Shown here: positions 1 through 4,770 of the stretch, in pieces
Layout of the letters: each line of letters begins with the position of its first letter
Numbering within the stretch: the first letter of the stretch is position 1
Assembly (NCBI GenBank): GCA_011390535.1
Contig: JAABSF010000180.1
Coordinates: forward strand, 1-6,152
Direction: 5' to 3'
Length of the DNA: 6,152 nt
Origin: Deltaproteobacteria bacterium
GTDB taxonomy: Bacteria > Myxococcota_A > Polyangia > HGW-17 > SLPX01
Notes under the pieces: generated by a model
The model's database searches: none
Seen by the model: the letters and a program-made list of their open reading frames with translations, nothing else
Told to the model about the DNA's origin: nothing
Made by a program: the position numbers and the translations under genes

Positions 1-156
1 AAAAATCCGTGCACCTTTTTCGTCATCCCACGCAGAAATGAGGTCGAACTGCGCGCCTTTATGCCGTTGCCCAAGACCCACGTTGGCGGTGAAAACTATT
101 CCCGCTTTTACGATCCCGATTTCACACGCCCCTTTCGAGTAAAATACGAGCAATAG
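1..156 (+). CDS. 3' end of an unidentified protein gene
   Basis: An open frame runs from the first base of the window to a TAG at 154-156 and gives the last 51 residues of a protein that starts upstream. Coding is supported by third positions rich in C and G (many TTC, CGC, CCC and GTC codons) and by a composition typical of a globular domain end. The visible stretch has charged, aromatic and proline-rich segments, including RNEVELRAF, PLPKTHVGGE and YSRFYDPDF. There is no membrane segment or low-complexity tail. I do not recognise the family and assign no function. The next gene starts 138 nt downstream behind its own promoter, so the two need not be co-transcribed. No convincing terminator follows: the only hairpin near the stop has a 4-bp stem (AGCG/CGCT around six T). 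Confidence 0.6.
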   Translation, partial: KNPCTFFVIPRRNEVELRAFMPLPKTHVGGENYSRFYDPDFTRPFRVKYEQ

Positions 157-183
157 CGTTTTTTCGCTCTGGATCAACCACCC

Positions 184-211
184 TTGACCATCTACTGAAC
201 GACATTAGAAT
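184..211 (+). promoter_or_regulatory. Sigma70-type promoter for the 295-1059 lipoprotein gene
   Basis: A -35 box TTGACC (184-189) and a -10 box TAGAAT (206-211) are separated by 16 nt. Each matches the consensus at five of six positions. Transcription would start near 218 and give a leader of roughly 75 nt before the ATG at 295. The position between a finished upstream gene and a gene with a strong ribosome binding site supports the call, which rests on sequence match only. Confidence 0.5.
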
Positions 212-294
212 TGCACTCTGGAGGAACAAATCAGTCATTACATCAGTTACTGTGAAGAGATGGTTTAAAACAAAAAGAGACGAAGGAGGAAAAA

Positions 295-1059
295 ATGAAG
301 AAATTCAACTTTCTAACTATTTTGGCGGTTACTTTAGTGTCATGCCTGATGGCGACGGGCTGTAAAGAAAAGGAAAAGGAAAAAGAAGAAGAGAAGAAGT
401 TTGTTCCTGATGAGTTGTCGGAATATGAAGACAAGGATATCGGTTTTTCCATAATGAAGCCCAAAAATGTAGAAGCGGTCAAAGAGGGCGAGCATACTGT
501 AAAATTTCAGGCCCCTGGGTTCCCAACGATTGTGATAAATTTTGAGGAGACGAAGCAAAAAGCCGAAGGAACAGGTGGTGGAGTTTCAGGCGATGATTTT
601 AAATGGACAGTGTCAAAGCCTCTCAGAAAGCTCTCCTGCGAAGTTGAGGGCACCGGCGAGTTCGCTGAGATTATCGAGAAAATATGCAAGTCTTTGAAAC
701 ACACCAAAGAAGCCCCCAAAAAACCAGATGTCATCCTTAGTAATTTTGAAGCAAAAGGAGACATCAAAGATTTGGATAAGCTGACCAAAGAGTACGAAGC
801 GTTGAGGCCGAAAATCAAAGTGTGCTGGGAAAAAGCGGTTGCAAAAGACCCGAAATTTCCCTCAGGTGACGTAAACATGAATCTTAAATACGAGCAAGAC
901 GGCACATTAAAGAGTTCGGTGTTTACCAACACCTTCAACTACAAAAACGCCAAAGAGTTCATGGATTGTATCAAAGGCCTCTTCAAAGAAATCAAGCCCG
1001 AGATGGAAAAAGGTGATGCCGAGATCAAATGGCAAATGAAATTCAAGCTCTTTGAGTAA
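295..1059 (+). CDS. Lipoprotein with AgmX/PglI-like C-terminal domain
   Basis: A 254-residue predicted lipoprotein. The start is set by AAGGAGG at 283-289, five bases before the ATG. The signal peptide (residues 1-22) has two Lys, a hydrophobic core and a lipobox ending ATGC, so Cys23 is the likely lipidated residue. A Lys/Glu tether (24-35) follows. Residues 43-137 resemble a small beta-rich PsbP/DcrB-like domain and hold two Cys (115, 131). Residues 165-252 resemble the AgmX/PglI C-terminal domain of myxobacterial envelope proteins: a helix ending KVCWEKAVAKDP, a strand region with DGTL, and a second helix with DCIK. Cys177 and Cys225 sit where that family has its conserved pair and may form a disulfide. 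That domain is related to the TonB C-terminal fold and usually sits at the end of larger trans-envelope proteins, so its presence on a small lipoprotein suggests a periplasmic binding role. No enzyme motif is visible. Family assignments are from memory of sequence patterns. Confidence 0.9.
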   Translation: MKKFNFLTILAVTLVSCLMATGCKEKEKEKEEEKKFVPDELSEYEDKDIGFSIMKPKNVEAVKEGEHTVKFQAPGFPTIVINFEETKQKAEGTGGGVSGDDFKWTVSKPLRKLSCEVEGTGEFAEIIEKICKSLKHTKEAPKKPDVILSNFEAKGDIKDLDKLTKEYEALRPKIKVCWEKAVAKDPKFPSGDVNMNLKYEQDGTLKSSVFTNTFNYKNAKEFMDCIKGLFKEIKPEMEKGDAEIKWQMKFKLFE

Positions 1060-1082
1060 TCAGTTATTATATTTTCTGCCTC

Positions 1083-1132
1083 GGTGACCGGACATCTAAG
1101 CTTGGTAACCGGACCTCTATCTCGGCGACCGG
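1083..1132. repeat. Three imperfect GGTRACCGG repeats, ~20-nt spacing
   Basis: GGTGACCGG (1083-1091), GGTAACCGG (1104-1112) and GGCGACCGG (1124-1132) are spaced 21 and 20 nt apart. The sequence after the core is partly kept in the first two copies (ACATCTA and ACCTCTA). Each core holds a near-palindromic GGTNACC. Short directly repeated blocks of this size occur at the ends of IS21-family elements, so this could be the remnant of an element end. No transposase gene or second end is visible here, so that reading is tentative. Confidence 0.55.
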
Positions 1133-1239
1133 CCGACTTCACTCGTTTTACCTGTAACAACCCCTGATCGCCGTCTACCCCAGCACTTGAGCACTCTCTG
1201 GGTGGCAAACTCATTCTTTGGAAGACTCGTCTTGGTTTG

Positions 1240-1275
1240 AGAGTAAGATCAAGACTTAGAATAAGATCAAGGTTA
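1240..1275. repeat. Duplicated 18-mer
   Basis: Two adjacent 18-nt copies (1240-1257 and 1258-1275) match at 14 of 18 positions and share the core TAAGATCAAG. The period is a multiple of three. In the frame leading into the micro-ORF at 1285 the two copies would read RVRSRL and RIRSRL. Confidence 0.65.
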
Positions 1276-1284
1276 GGAAAAAGA

Positions 1285-1353
1285 ATGAGCTTGTTGTTGA
1301 GCATGGTGTTGAGCATGGTGTTGAGCTTATTTTTGAATTTTGTTTTTAGATAG
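1285..1353 (+). CDS. Possible 22-residue hydrophobic peptide
   Basis: AGGA at 1275-1278 lies six bases before an ATG at 1285, which opens a 22-codon frame ending in TAG at 1351-1353. The predicted peptide is almost wholly hydrophobic (Leu, Met, Val and Phe with a few Ser), has the tetrapeptide LSMV twice, and ends in Arg, so it could span a membrane once. The frame is open upstream to a TGA at 1165-1167, and the part before the ATG would be Arg-rich (about 1240-1284). Small hydrophobic peptides of this kind include type I toxins and regulatory membrane peptides, but no antisense RNA or antitoxin is evident. A 22-codon open frame can easily arise by chance in a TTG-rich repeat, so this is a candidate only. 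Confidence 0.2.
   Translation: MSLLLSMVLSMVLSLFLNFVFR
1297..1326. repeat. 12-nt tandem repeat, 2.5 copies
   Basis: TTGAGCATGGTG is repeated exactly at 1297-1308 and 1309-1320, and a half copy TTGAGC follows at 1321-1326. The period is a multiple of three and the array lies inside the small open frame 1285-1353. Confidence 0.85.
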
Positions 1354-1442
1354 TATTGAAGGAATCTTCCTTGGGAGGTATGGTGTTGAGAGTTAAAAAC
1401 GATTTAAAACAGAAGGATGGGACTGAATAAAGGGAGAGTGAA

Positions 1443-2999
1443 ATGCAAAAGGAAATGTCCTCTAGATTAGGAGAGAAGCGATACTTTTTGACCGAGAATG
1501 GATCGGCGGTATTTTTTGTAACATTAGTATTGTCATTGGTCTTGTCCGTGGTCGGGGCGCCGGGTTGTTCTGATGATGCGGCGGATGATGTCGGTGACGC
1601 GCACATGGATGCTGGAGTGTGGGATGGGGATGTGATGGACGGTGGGTTTGTTGATGGAAGGGTGGACGGCTCCGGGGAGCATGATGCAGATGGATCGGAT
1701 GGATCGGTTGAACCGCCGGATTGCGGTGAGATTGTAACGTTTGAGAGTGGTTTGGAGCCTTCGAGTTTTATTCATGTAGCTGAAGACGGGAGTGACGGCG
1801 ATGGGGATGGTAGTCTGGATGCGCCTTTTGCTACAATAAGACATGCTGCGGATCGGGTTGAGGCGGGTGGCGCGGTGAGGGTGCATGCCGGCACCTATGA
1901 AGGGGGAATTTATTTGTCGGGACTTGTAGGTGGGGAGGGGATGCCCATTTGGATTGGAGGCGCACCTGGGGAAGAGAGGCCGGTGATTGATGCGTCCGGG
2001 AATGGGTCAGGGATTTACATGACGGAGCCGAGATATGTCGTACTGCATGACATGGAAATAACAGGTGCGTCCGGGAATGGTGTCAACTGTGATGACGGTG
2101 GGAATTATGGAAACGATGAGGCGGCGCGTTACGTTGTTTTTCGCAGCCTTTTTATTCACAACATCGGCTCTGATGGAAATCAGGATTGTCTCAAGCTCTC
2201 CGGGTTGAATGATTTTTATGTGCTGGACAGTGAGTTTACCGTTTGTGGAGGAGGTGGGTCGGGGAGCGCAGTGGATTGCGTGGGGTGTCATAGGGGGTTG
2301 ATTGCCCGGAATAATATGTATGAGCTGAGCGGGAACGCAGTGCAGACAAAAGGAGGCAGCGAAGACATCGAGATCAGATGGAACAAGTTCACCAACGCAG
2401 GTAACCGGGCCTTGAATATGGGCGGTAGTACCGGGTTTCAGTTCTTCCGGCCTCCGCTTTCAACCACCTCGCCCAATTTTGAAGCGAGGGATATCCGAGC
2501 CGTGGCGAATGTCTTCGAGGGCTCTTATGCGGCCATCGCCTTTGTCGGCTGCGTGGACTGTGTGGCCGCGAATAACACTATCATCGAGCCGGAAAACTGG
2601 ATATTTCGAATATTGCAGGAGACGGTTACAGATGGTGATTATGAGTTTCTGCCATGCAGCAACGGGTATATCGTGAACAATCTCGTTGTGTTCAGGCGAG
2701 GTGATATTTCCGTCCATTTGAATGTAGGTCCCAATACCGACGCAGAGTCTTTCATTTTTGAAACCAATCTGTGGTATGCCTCCGATGACCCTCTAGGGGG
2801 TTCTCAGCCCAACTTGCCGTCTACTGAGAATGGAGGTGTAGTGGGAGAAGATCCGGACTTTGTGAACGGATATGAGATCGATTCAACCAGCCCGGCTGCT
2901 GGAGCGGGGACACCTGTTTCTTCCCTTGTGGCCGGGGATGTGGAGGGAGAGTGCTATCAAGAACCTCCCTCCATCGGGGCTTACTCGGTGAAGGACTGA
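1443..2999 (+). CDS. Right-handed parallel beta-helix lipoprotein
   Basis: A 518-residue predicted surface lipoprotein. AGGGAGA at 1431-1437 precedes the ATG at 1443; an in-frame ATG at 1455 has poorer spacing. The signal peptide is long (hydrophobic core 21-38) and its lipobox ends APGC, giving Cys42. Residues 43-93 form an Asp/Gly-rich linker of a kind common on deltaproteobacterial surface lipoproteins. The helix begins with a DUF1565-like stretch (110-153: HVAEDGSDG, then GSLDAPFATIRHA and VHAGTYEG). Rungs of the pectate-lyase-like fold follow to about 445, with repeated turns such as NNMYELSGNAV and NNTIIEP. The end has the usual closing pattern of this group: DPDFVNGYEIDSTSPAAGAGT, then a final IGAY. 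Two CxxC pairs (279/282 and 370/373) stand out among many other Cys and may form disulfides. Related proteins bind or cleave polysaccharides, but I see no catalytic set, so enzyme activity is not claimed. The gene heads a two-gene operon. Confidence 0.92.
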   Translation: MQKEMSSRLGEKRYFLTENGSAVFFVTLVLSLVLSVVGAPGCSDDAADDVGDAHMDAGVWDGDVMDGGFVDGRVDGSGEHDADGSDGSVEPPDCGEIVTFESGLEPSSFIHVAEDGSDGDGDGSLDAPFATIRHAADRVEAGGAVRVHAGTYEGGIYLSGLVGGEGMPIWIGGAPGEERPVIDASGNGSGIYMTEPRYVVLHDMEITGASGNGVNCDDGGNYGNDEAARYVVFRSLFIHNIGSDGNQDCLKLSGLNDFYVLDSEFTVCGGGGSGSAVDCVGCHRGLIARNNMYELSGNAVQTKGGSEDIEIRWNKFTNAGNRALNMGGSTGFQFFRPPLSTTSPNFEARDIRAVANVFEGSYAAIAFVGCVDCVAANNTIIEPENWIFRILQETVTDGDYEFLPCSNGYIVNNLVVFRRGDISVHLNVGPNTDAESFIFETNLWYASDDPLGGSQPNLPSTENGGVVGEDPDFVNGYEIDSTSPAAGAGTPVSSLVAGDVEGECYQEPPSIGAYSVKD

Positions 3000-3002
3000 A
3001 AA

Positions 3003-3578
3003 ATGAGCGACAAAAAATTTAGATCGAAAATCCGAAATTTCTCTCTTGTCGCGTTACTCGCGGTGGGAGCGGTTTTGTCCTTGGCTACATCCAAAACCCT
3101 TTCCGGGAAACAACTCGTTGACCCACGAGTGCAAAACACCACTCCATTGGAGCTACCCAAGCCTGAAAAAGACACTGATAAAACAAAAAGGGTTCATAGT
3201 GTATGGGTTAAAGAGAATGTAAACAATCAGGGATGCTTTGCCGATCAGCGCGCAGATATAGGGATGCTGATTTCTGTTCGGAATCCTTCCAGTGTATCCG
3301 TCGTCCTCTATGAAGAGAAAAGCAGAATAATTGTAGATGGAGAAGAATATCCAATCACCAAGATGCATTTCCGCTATACTTCATCTGAAGGTCGCCAATT
3401 CGAACTCGCTCTTCCGCCTGATACGGAAGGTTCGCTTTTCGTGTCCGCCCAATCCATTTTTAGTAAAGAAAAGATGAAGAAAATCGATGAGATCCGGATT
3501 GCGATACATACCTCTGGAGGCTCGATTATGTATTCTTTTGATGGAGTTAGAGATCTACCGATGGAGCGCAGCCGATGA
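3003..3578 (+). CDS. Exported protein, unknown family
   Basis: A 191-residue protein that starts 3 nt after the preceding stop. Its ribosome binding site (GAAGGA, about 2990-2995) lies inside the end of the upstream gene, which indicates an operon and probably translational coupling. Residues 1-11 are basic and 13-29 are hydrophobic. This could be a cleaved signal peptide or an uncleaved anchor; there is no lipobox Cys. A Pro/Lys-rich linker (about 40-62) leads to a beta-rich region (66-183) with alternating strands: GMLISVRN, VSVVLYEEKSRIIVDGEEYP, QFELALPPD and EIRIAIHTSG. The pattern suggests an immunoglobulin-like sandwich similar to DUF4352-type extracytoplasmic domains, but I cannot assign a family. 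The only Cys in the mature part is Cys78. Coupling to the beta-helix lipoprotein suggests a shared place in the envelope and perhaps a partner role, which is inference. Confidence 0.85.
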   Translation: MSDKKFRSKIRNFSLVALLAVGAVLSLATSKTLSGKQLVDPRVQNTTPLELPKPEKDTDKTKRVHSVWVKENVNNQGCFADQRADIGMLISVRNPSSVSVVLYEEKSRIIVDGEEYPITKMHFRYTSSEGRQFELALPPDTEGSLFVSAQSIFSKEKMKKIDEIRIAIHTSGGSIMYSFDGVRDLPMERSR

Positions 3579-3671
3579 GGATTATAGAGAATCGTAATTT
3601 CAGAAGCCCTTTTGATTTTTGTGAAACAAGATATGACAGAATAAGATTCATTTTTTGTATTAGTTCCGATT

Positions 3672-4298
3672 TTAAAAAAGGTCGGATGCAGTAAGCCAAT
3701 CGTTCAATCCTGTCATGATCATTTCAACGGCAAAGGTGCCCACGATCATGGCGGCGATCTTTCCGGTGATCTCAACGTAGCGCTCGATCACTCTTTCATT
3801 CCTTGGTTTTACGTAGTCGTGAACTCGCTTTAAAACCATTATGGTGGCTAGACACAACGCCACAGACATTACAATTGCGAGTGCGGCCCAGTATGGTGGG
3901 AGGCGTCCCCCTGCCAGCATGGCAGCGCTGACCGTTCCAGGCCCGATCATCATGGGCATTGCGATGGCACCGGCGACATATTTTGCTTCGCCTCTCAATC
4001 CCTCGATGGCAGAGTCTCCTTGAAAAACGAACCGGATACCGATGAGCAGGAATATTACACCGCCGAAAATTTGGAAAGATGCAAACCTTGCGTGAAGTAT
4101 CTTGGAAAAAATTGCATCCCCCAGAACTCCGAAAAGTACAAAGACGGCGGTGCTGATCAAGCCTGCCCGAATAAGCACCGCAGTGAACTCTTTTGTAGAA
4201 AGTTTTTCAATTATGCTTTGCAGATATACCACCATCAAAAATGGGTTCAGCAAAACGAATAACAATATTGCCGCGTGGAAAAAATTCTTCAAAAGCAA
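3672..4298 (-). CDS. MarC family integral membrane protein
   Basis: A 208-residue inner-membrane protein of the MarC/UPF0056 family. About six membrane segments are visible, near residues 6-28, 42-64, 75-93, 107-130, 134-156 and 178-198. Family signatures are LLFVLLNPF near the N-terminus, FQIFGGVIFLLIGIRFVF in the third segment, AMPMMIGPGTVSAAM in the fourth, and a last segment following RYVEITGKIAAMIVG. Length fits the family (about 200-220). The physiological role of MarC proteins is unsettled; an early link to multiple antibiotic resistance in E. coli was not upheld, so no substrate is proposed. The start is a TTG (4296-4298). An in-frame TAA lies three codons upstream, so no longer form exists in this frame, and a GGGG about nine bases upstream is the only weak ribosome-binding match. 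The gene is convergent with the operon ending at 3578 and divergent from the CAP lipoprotein gene. Confidence 0.93.
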   Translation of the reverse strand: MLLKNFFHAAILLFVLLNPFLMVVYLQSIIEKLSTKEFTAVLIRAGLISTAVFVLFGVLGDAIFSKILHARFASFQIFGGVIFLLIGIRFVFQGDSAIEGLRGEAKYVAGAIAMPMMIGPGTVSAAMLAGGRLPPYWAALAIVMSVALCLATIMVLKRVHDYVKPRNERVIERYVEITGKIAAMIVGTFAVEMIMTGLNDWLTASDLF

Positions 4299-4473
4299 GA
4301 TCCATTACCCCGCACTGATTTACTTAGGTTTTTATTCCAAATTATTTTCATGCAAGCTCTGATTTTTCTGCAAAACCTTTTAAGAAACTCTAACCACCAA
4401 AGCCGGGAGGTCTGAGGTCTGAAGTAAAAAATCATATCTGATAATCTAAACCTACCATCCGGACAAACATTTT

Positions 4474-4594
4474 GTTGCATTTTTGTTGCATTTTTGTCGA
4501 ATATTCGTTCCATTTTTGTTCCATTTTTGTTCCATTTTTGTCGAGTATTTGTTCCATTTTTGTTCCATTTTTGTCGAATATTTGTTGCATTTTT
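4474..4594. repeat. Array of eleven 11-nt T-tract units
   Basis: Eleven units follow each other with an exact 11-nt period, starting at 4474, 4485, 4496, 4507, 4518, 4529, 4540, 4551, 4562, 4573 and 4584. There are three unit types: A is GTTGCATTTTT, B is GTTCCATTTTT, and C is GTCGARTATTY. The order is A A C B B B C B B C A. A partial unit (ACATTTT, 4467-4473) precedes the array. The T5 tracts of the A and B units recur at 11 or 22 nt, close to whole helical turns, which is the arrangement known to bend DNA. Because 11 is not a multiple of three, simple coding by the unit is unlikely. Confidence 0.95.
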
Positions 4595-4641
4595 TGGGTT
4601 TAGAGAGTTTCTTCGCGTTTTGTCTGATTCCTTGGTTTAGT

Positions 4642-4662
4642 GTGGACCATATTGCGGACCAC
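4642..4662. promoter_or_regulatory. Imperfect dyad, possible operator
   Basis: GTGGACC (4642-4648) and GGACCAC (4656-4662) form an inverted repeat with six of seven positions paired around a 7-nt centre. GGACCA also occurs as a direct repeat at 4645-4650 and 4656-4661. It lies just upstream of the promoter candidate for the CAP lipoprotein gene, where a regulator could bind. No regulator is known, so the call is weak. Confidence 0.25.
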
Positions 4663-4672
4663 AAGTCTTCCC

Positions 4673-4702
4673 TGGACAAGGGATAGATACAAGGTAGATA
4701 AT
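4673..4702 (+). promoter_or_regulatory. Candidate promoter for the CAP lipoprotein gene
   Basis: TGGACA (4673-4678) could act as a -35 box, with -10 candidates TAGATA (4695-4700, 16-nt spacing) or GATAAT (4697-4702, 18-nt spacing). The array lies 79 nt upstream of the -35 box, where DNA curvature could influence polymerase or regulator binding. Matches are moderate and the assignment is tentative. Confidence 0.3.
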
Positions 4703-4770
4703 AAAAAAGGAAATAAGTGGAAAAGTTTATATTTGGAGTGAGGCTTCTGTACGGAAAAAAAGAAACATAT

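Larger units (their letters stand above)
1060..1442. other. 383-nt repeat-rich spacer
   Basis: This stretch has no well-supported gene. It holds three imperfect copies of a GGTRACCGG motif near the left end, a 6-bp inverted repeat (GTCTTG 1229-1234, CAAGAC 1250-1255), a duplicated 18-mer (1240-1275), a 12-nt tandem repeat (1297-1326) and a possible hydrophobic micro-ORF (1285-1353). The 11-mer ATGGTGTTGAG occurs at 1303, 1315 and 1380. The last copy follows GGGAGG (1373-1378) and opens a 16-codon frame ending at 1430, but the spacing to its ATG is only one base. I found no convincing terminator for the upstream gene and no convincing promoter for the downstream operon. Confidence 0.6.
4299..4770. 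other. 472-nt divergent intergenic region
   Basis: This region separates the start of the MarC gene (leftward) from the CAP lipoprotein gene (rightward) and should hold both promoters. It contains a 7-nt GAGGTCT direct duplication (4407-4420), the 11-nt-period array (4474-4594), an imperfect dyad (4642-4662) and a weak promoter candidate for the rightward gene (4673-4702). I found no convincing -35/-10 pair for the MarC gene. Open frames crossing the array on both strands are products of the repeat and show no protein-like features. Confidence 0.7.

Noticed and set aside
939..1316. Minus-strand frame of 125 codons
   Set aside because: It overlaps the end of the well-supported lipoprotein gene and crosses the repeats. 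Its middle part might be a transposase relic, but I recognise no transposase motif.
1380..1430. Mini-ORF of 16 codons just before the beta-helix gene
   Set aside because: GGGAGG is only one base from the ATG, the peptide is short and charged, and the frame is within chance expectation. Noted only as part of the spacer.
3644..3657. GAAT/ATTC hairpin before a T6 run after the operon
   Set aside because: The stem has only four A-T-rich pairs, too weak to call a terminator.
3665..3686. Hairpin TCCGATTTT/AAGGTCGGA at the MarC stop, considered as a terminator
   Set aside because: The stem includes two G-T wobbles and A-T pairs, and no T run follows on either strand.
3841..4262. Plus-strand open frames of 60-86 codons inside the MarC gene region
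   Set aside because: They are antisense to a clear membrane-protein family member and show no protein-like features of their own.
4474..4594. CRISPR array or replication iterons
   Set aside because: There are no spacers between the 11-nt units, no cas genes, and no replication initiator gene or DnaA-box cluster in the window.
4483..4686. Plus-strand frame of 67 codons across the array
   Set aside because: The Phe/Leu/Cys-rich repeat peptide arises from the T tracts, and there is no ribosome binding site before its ATG.
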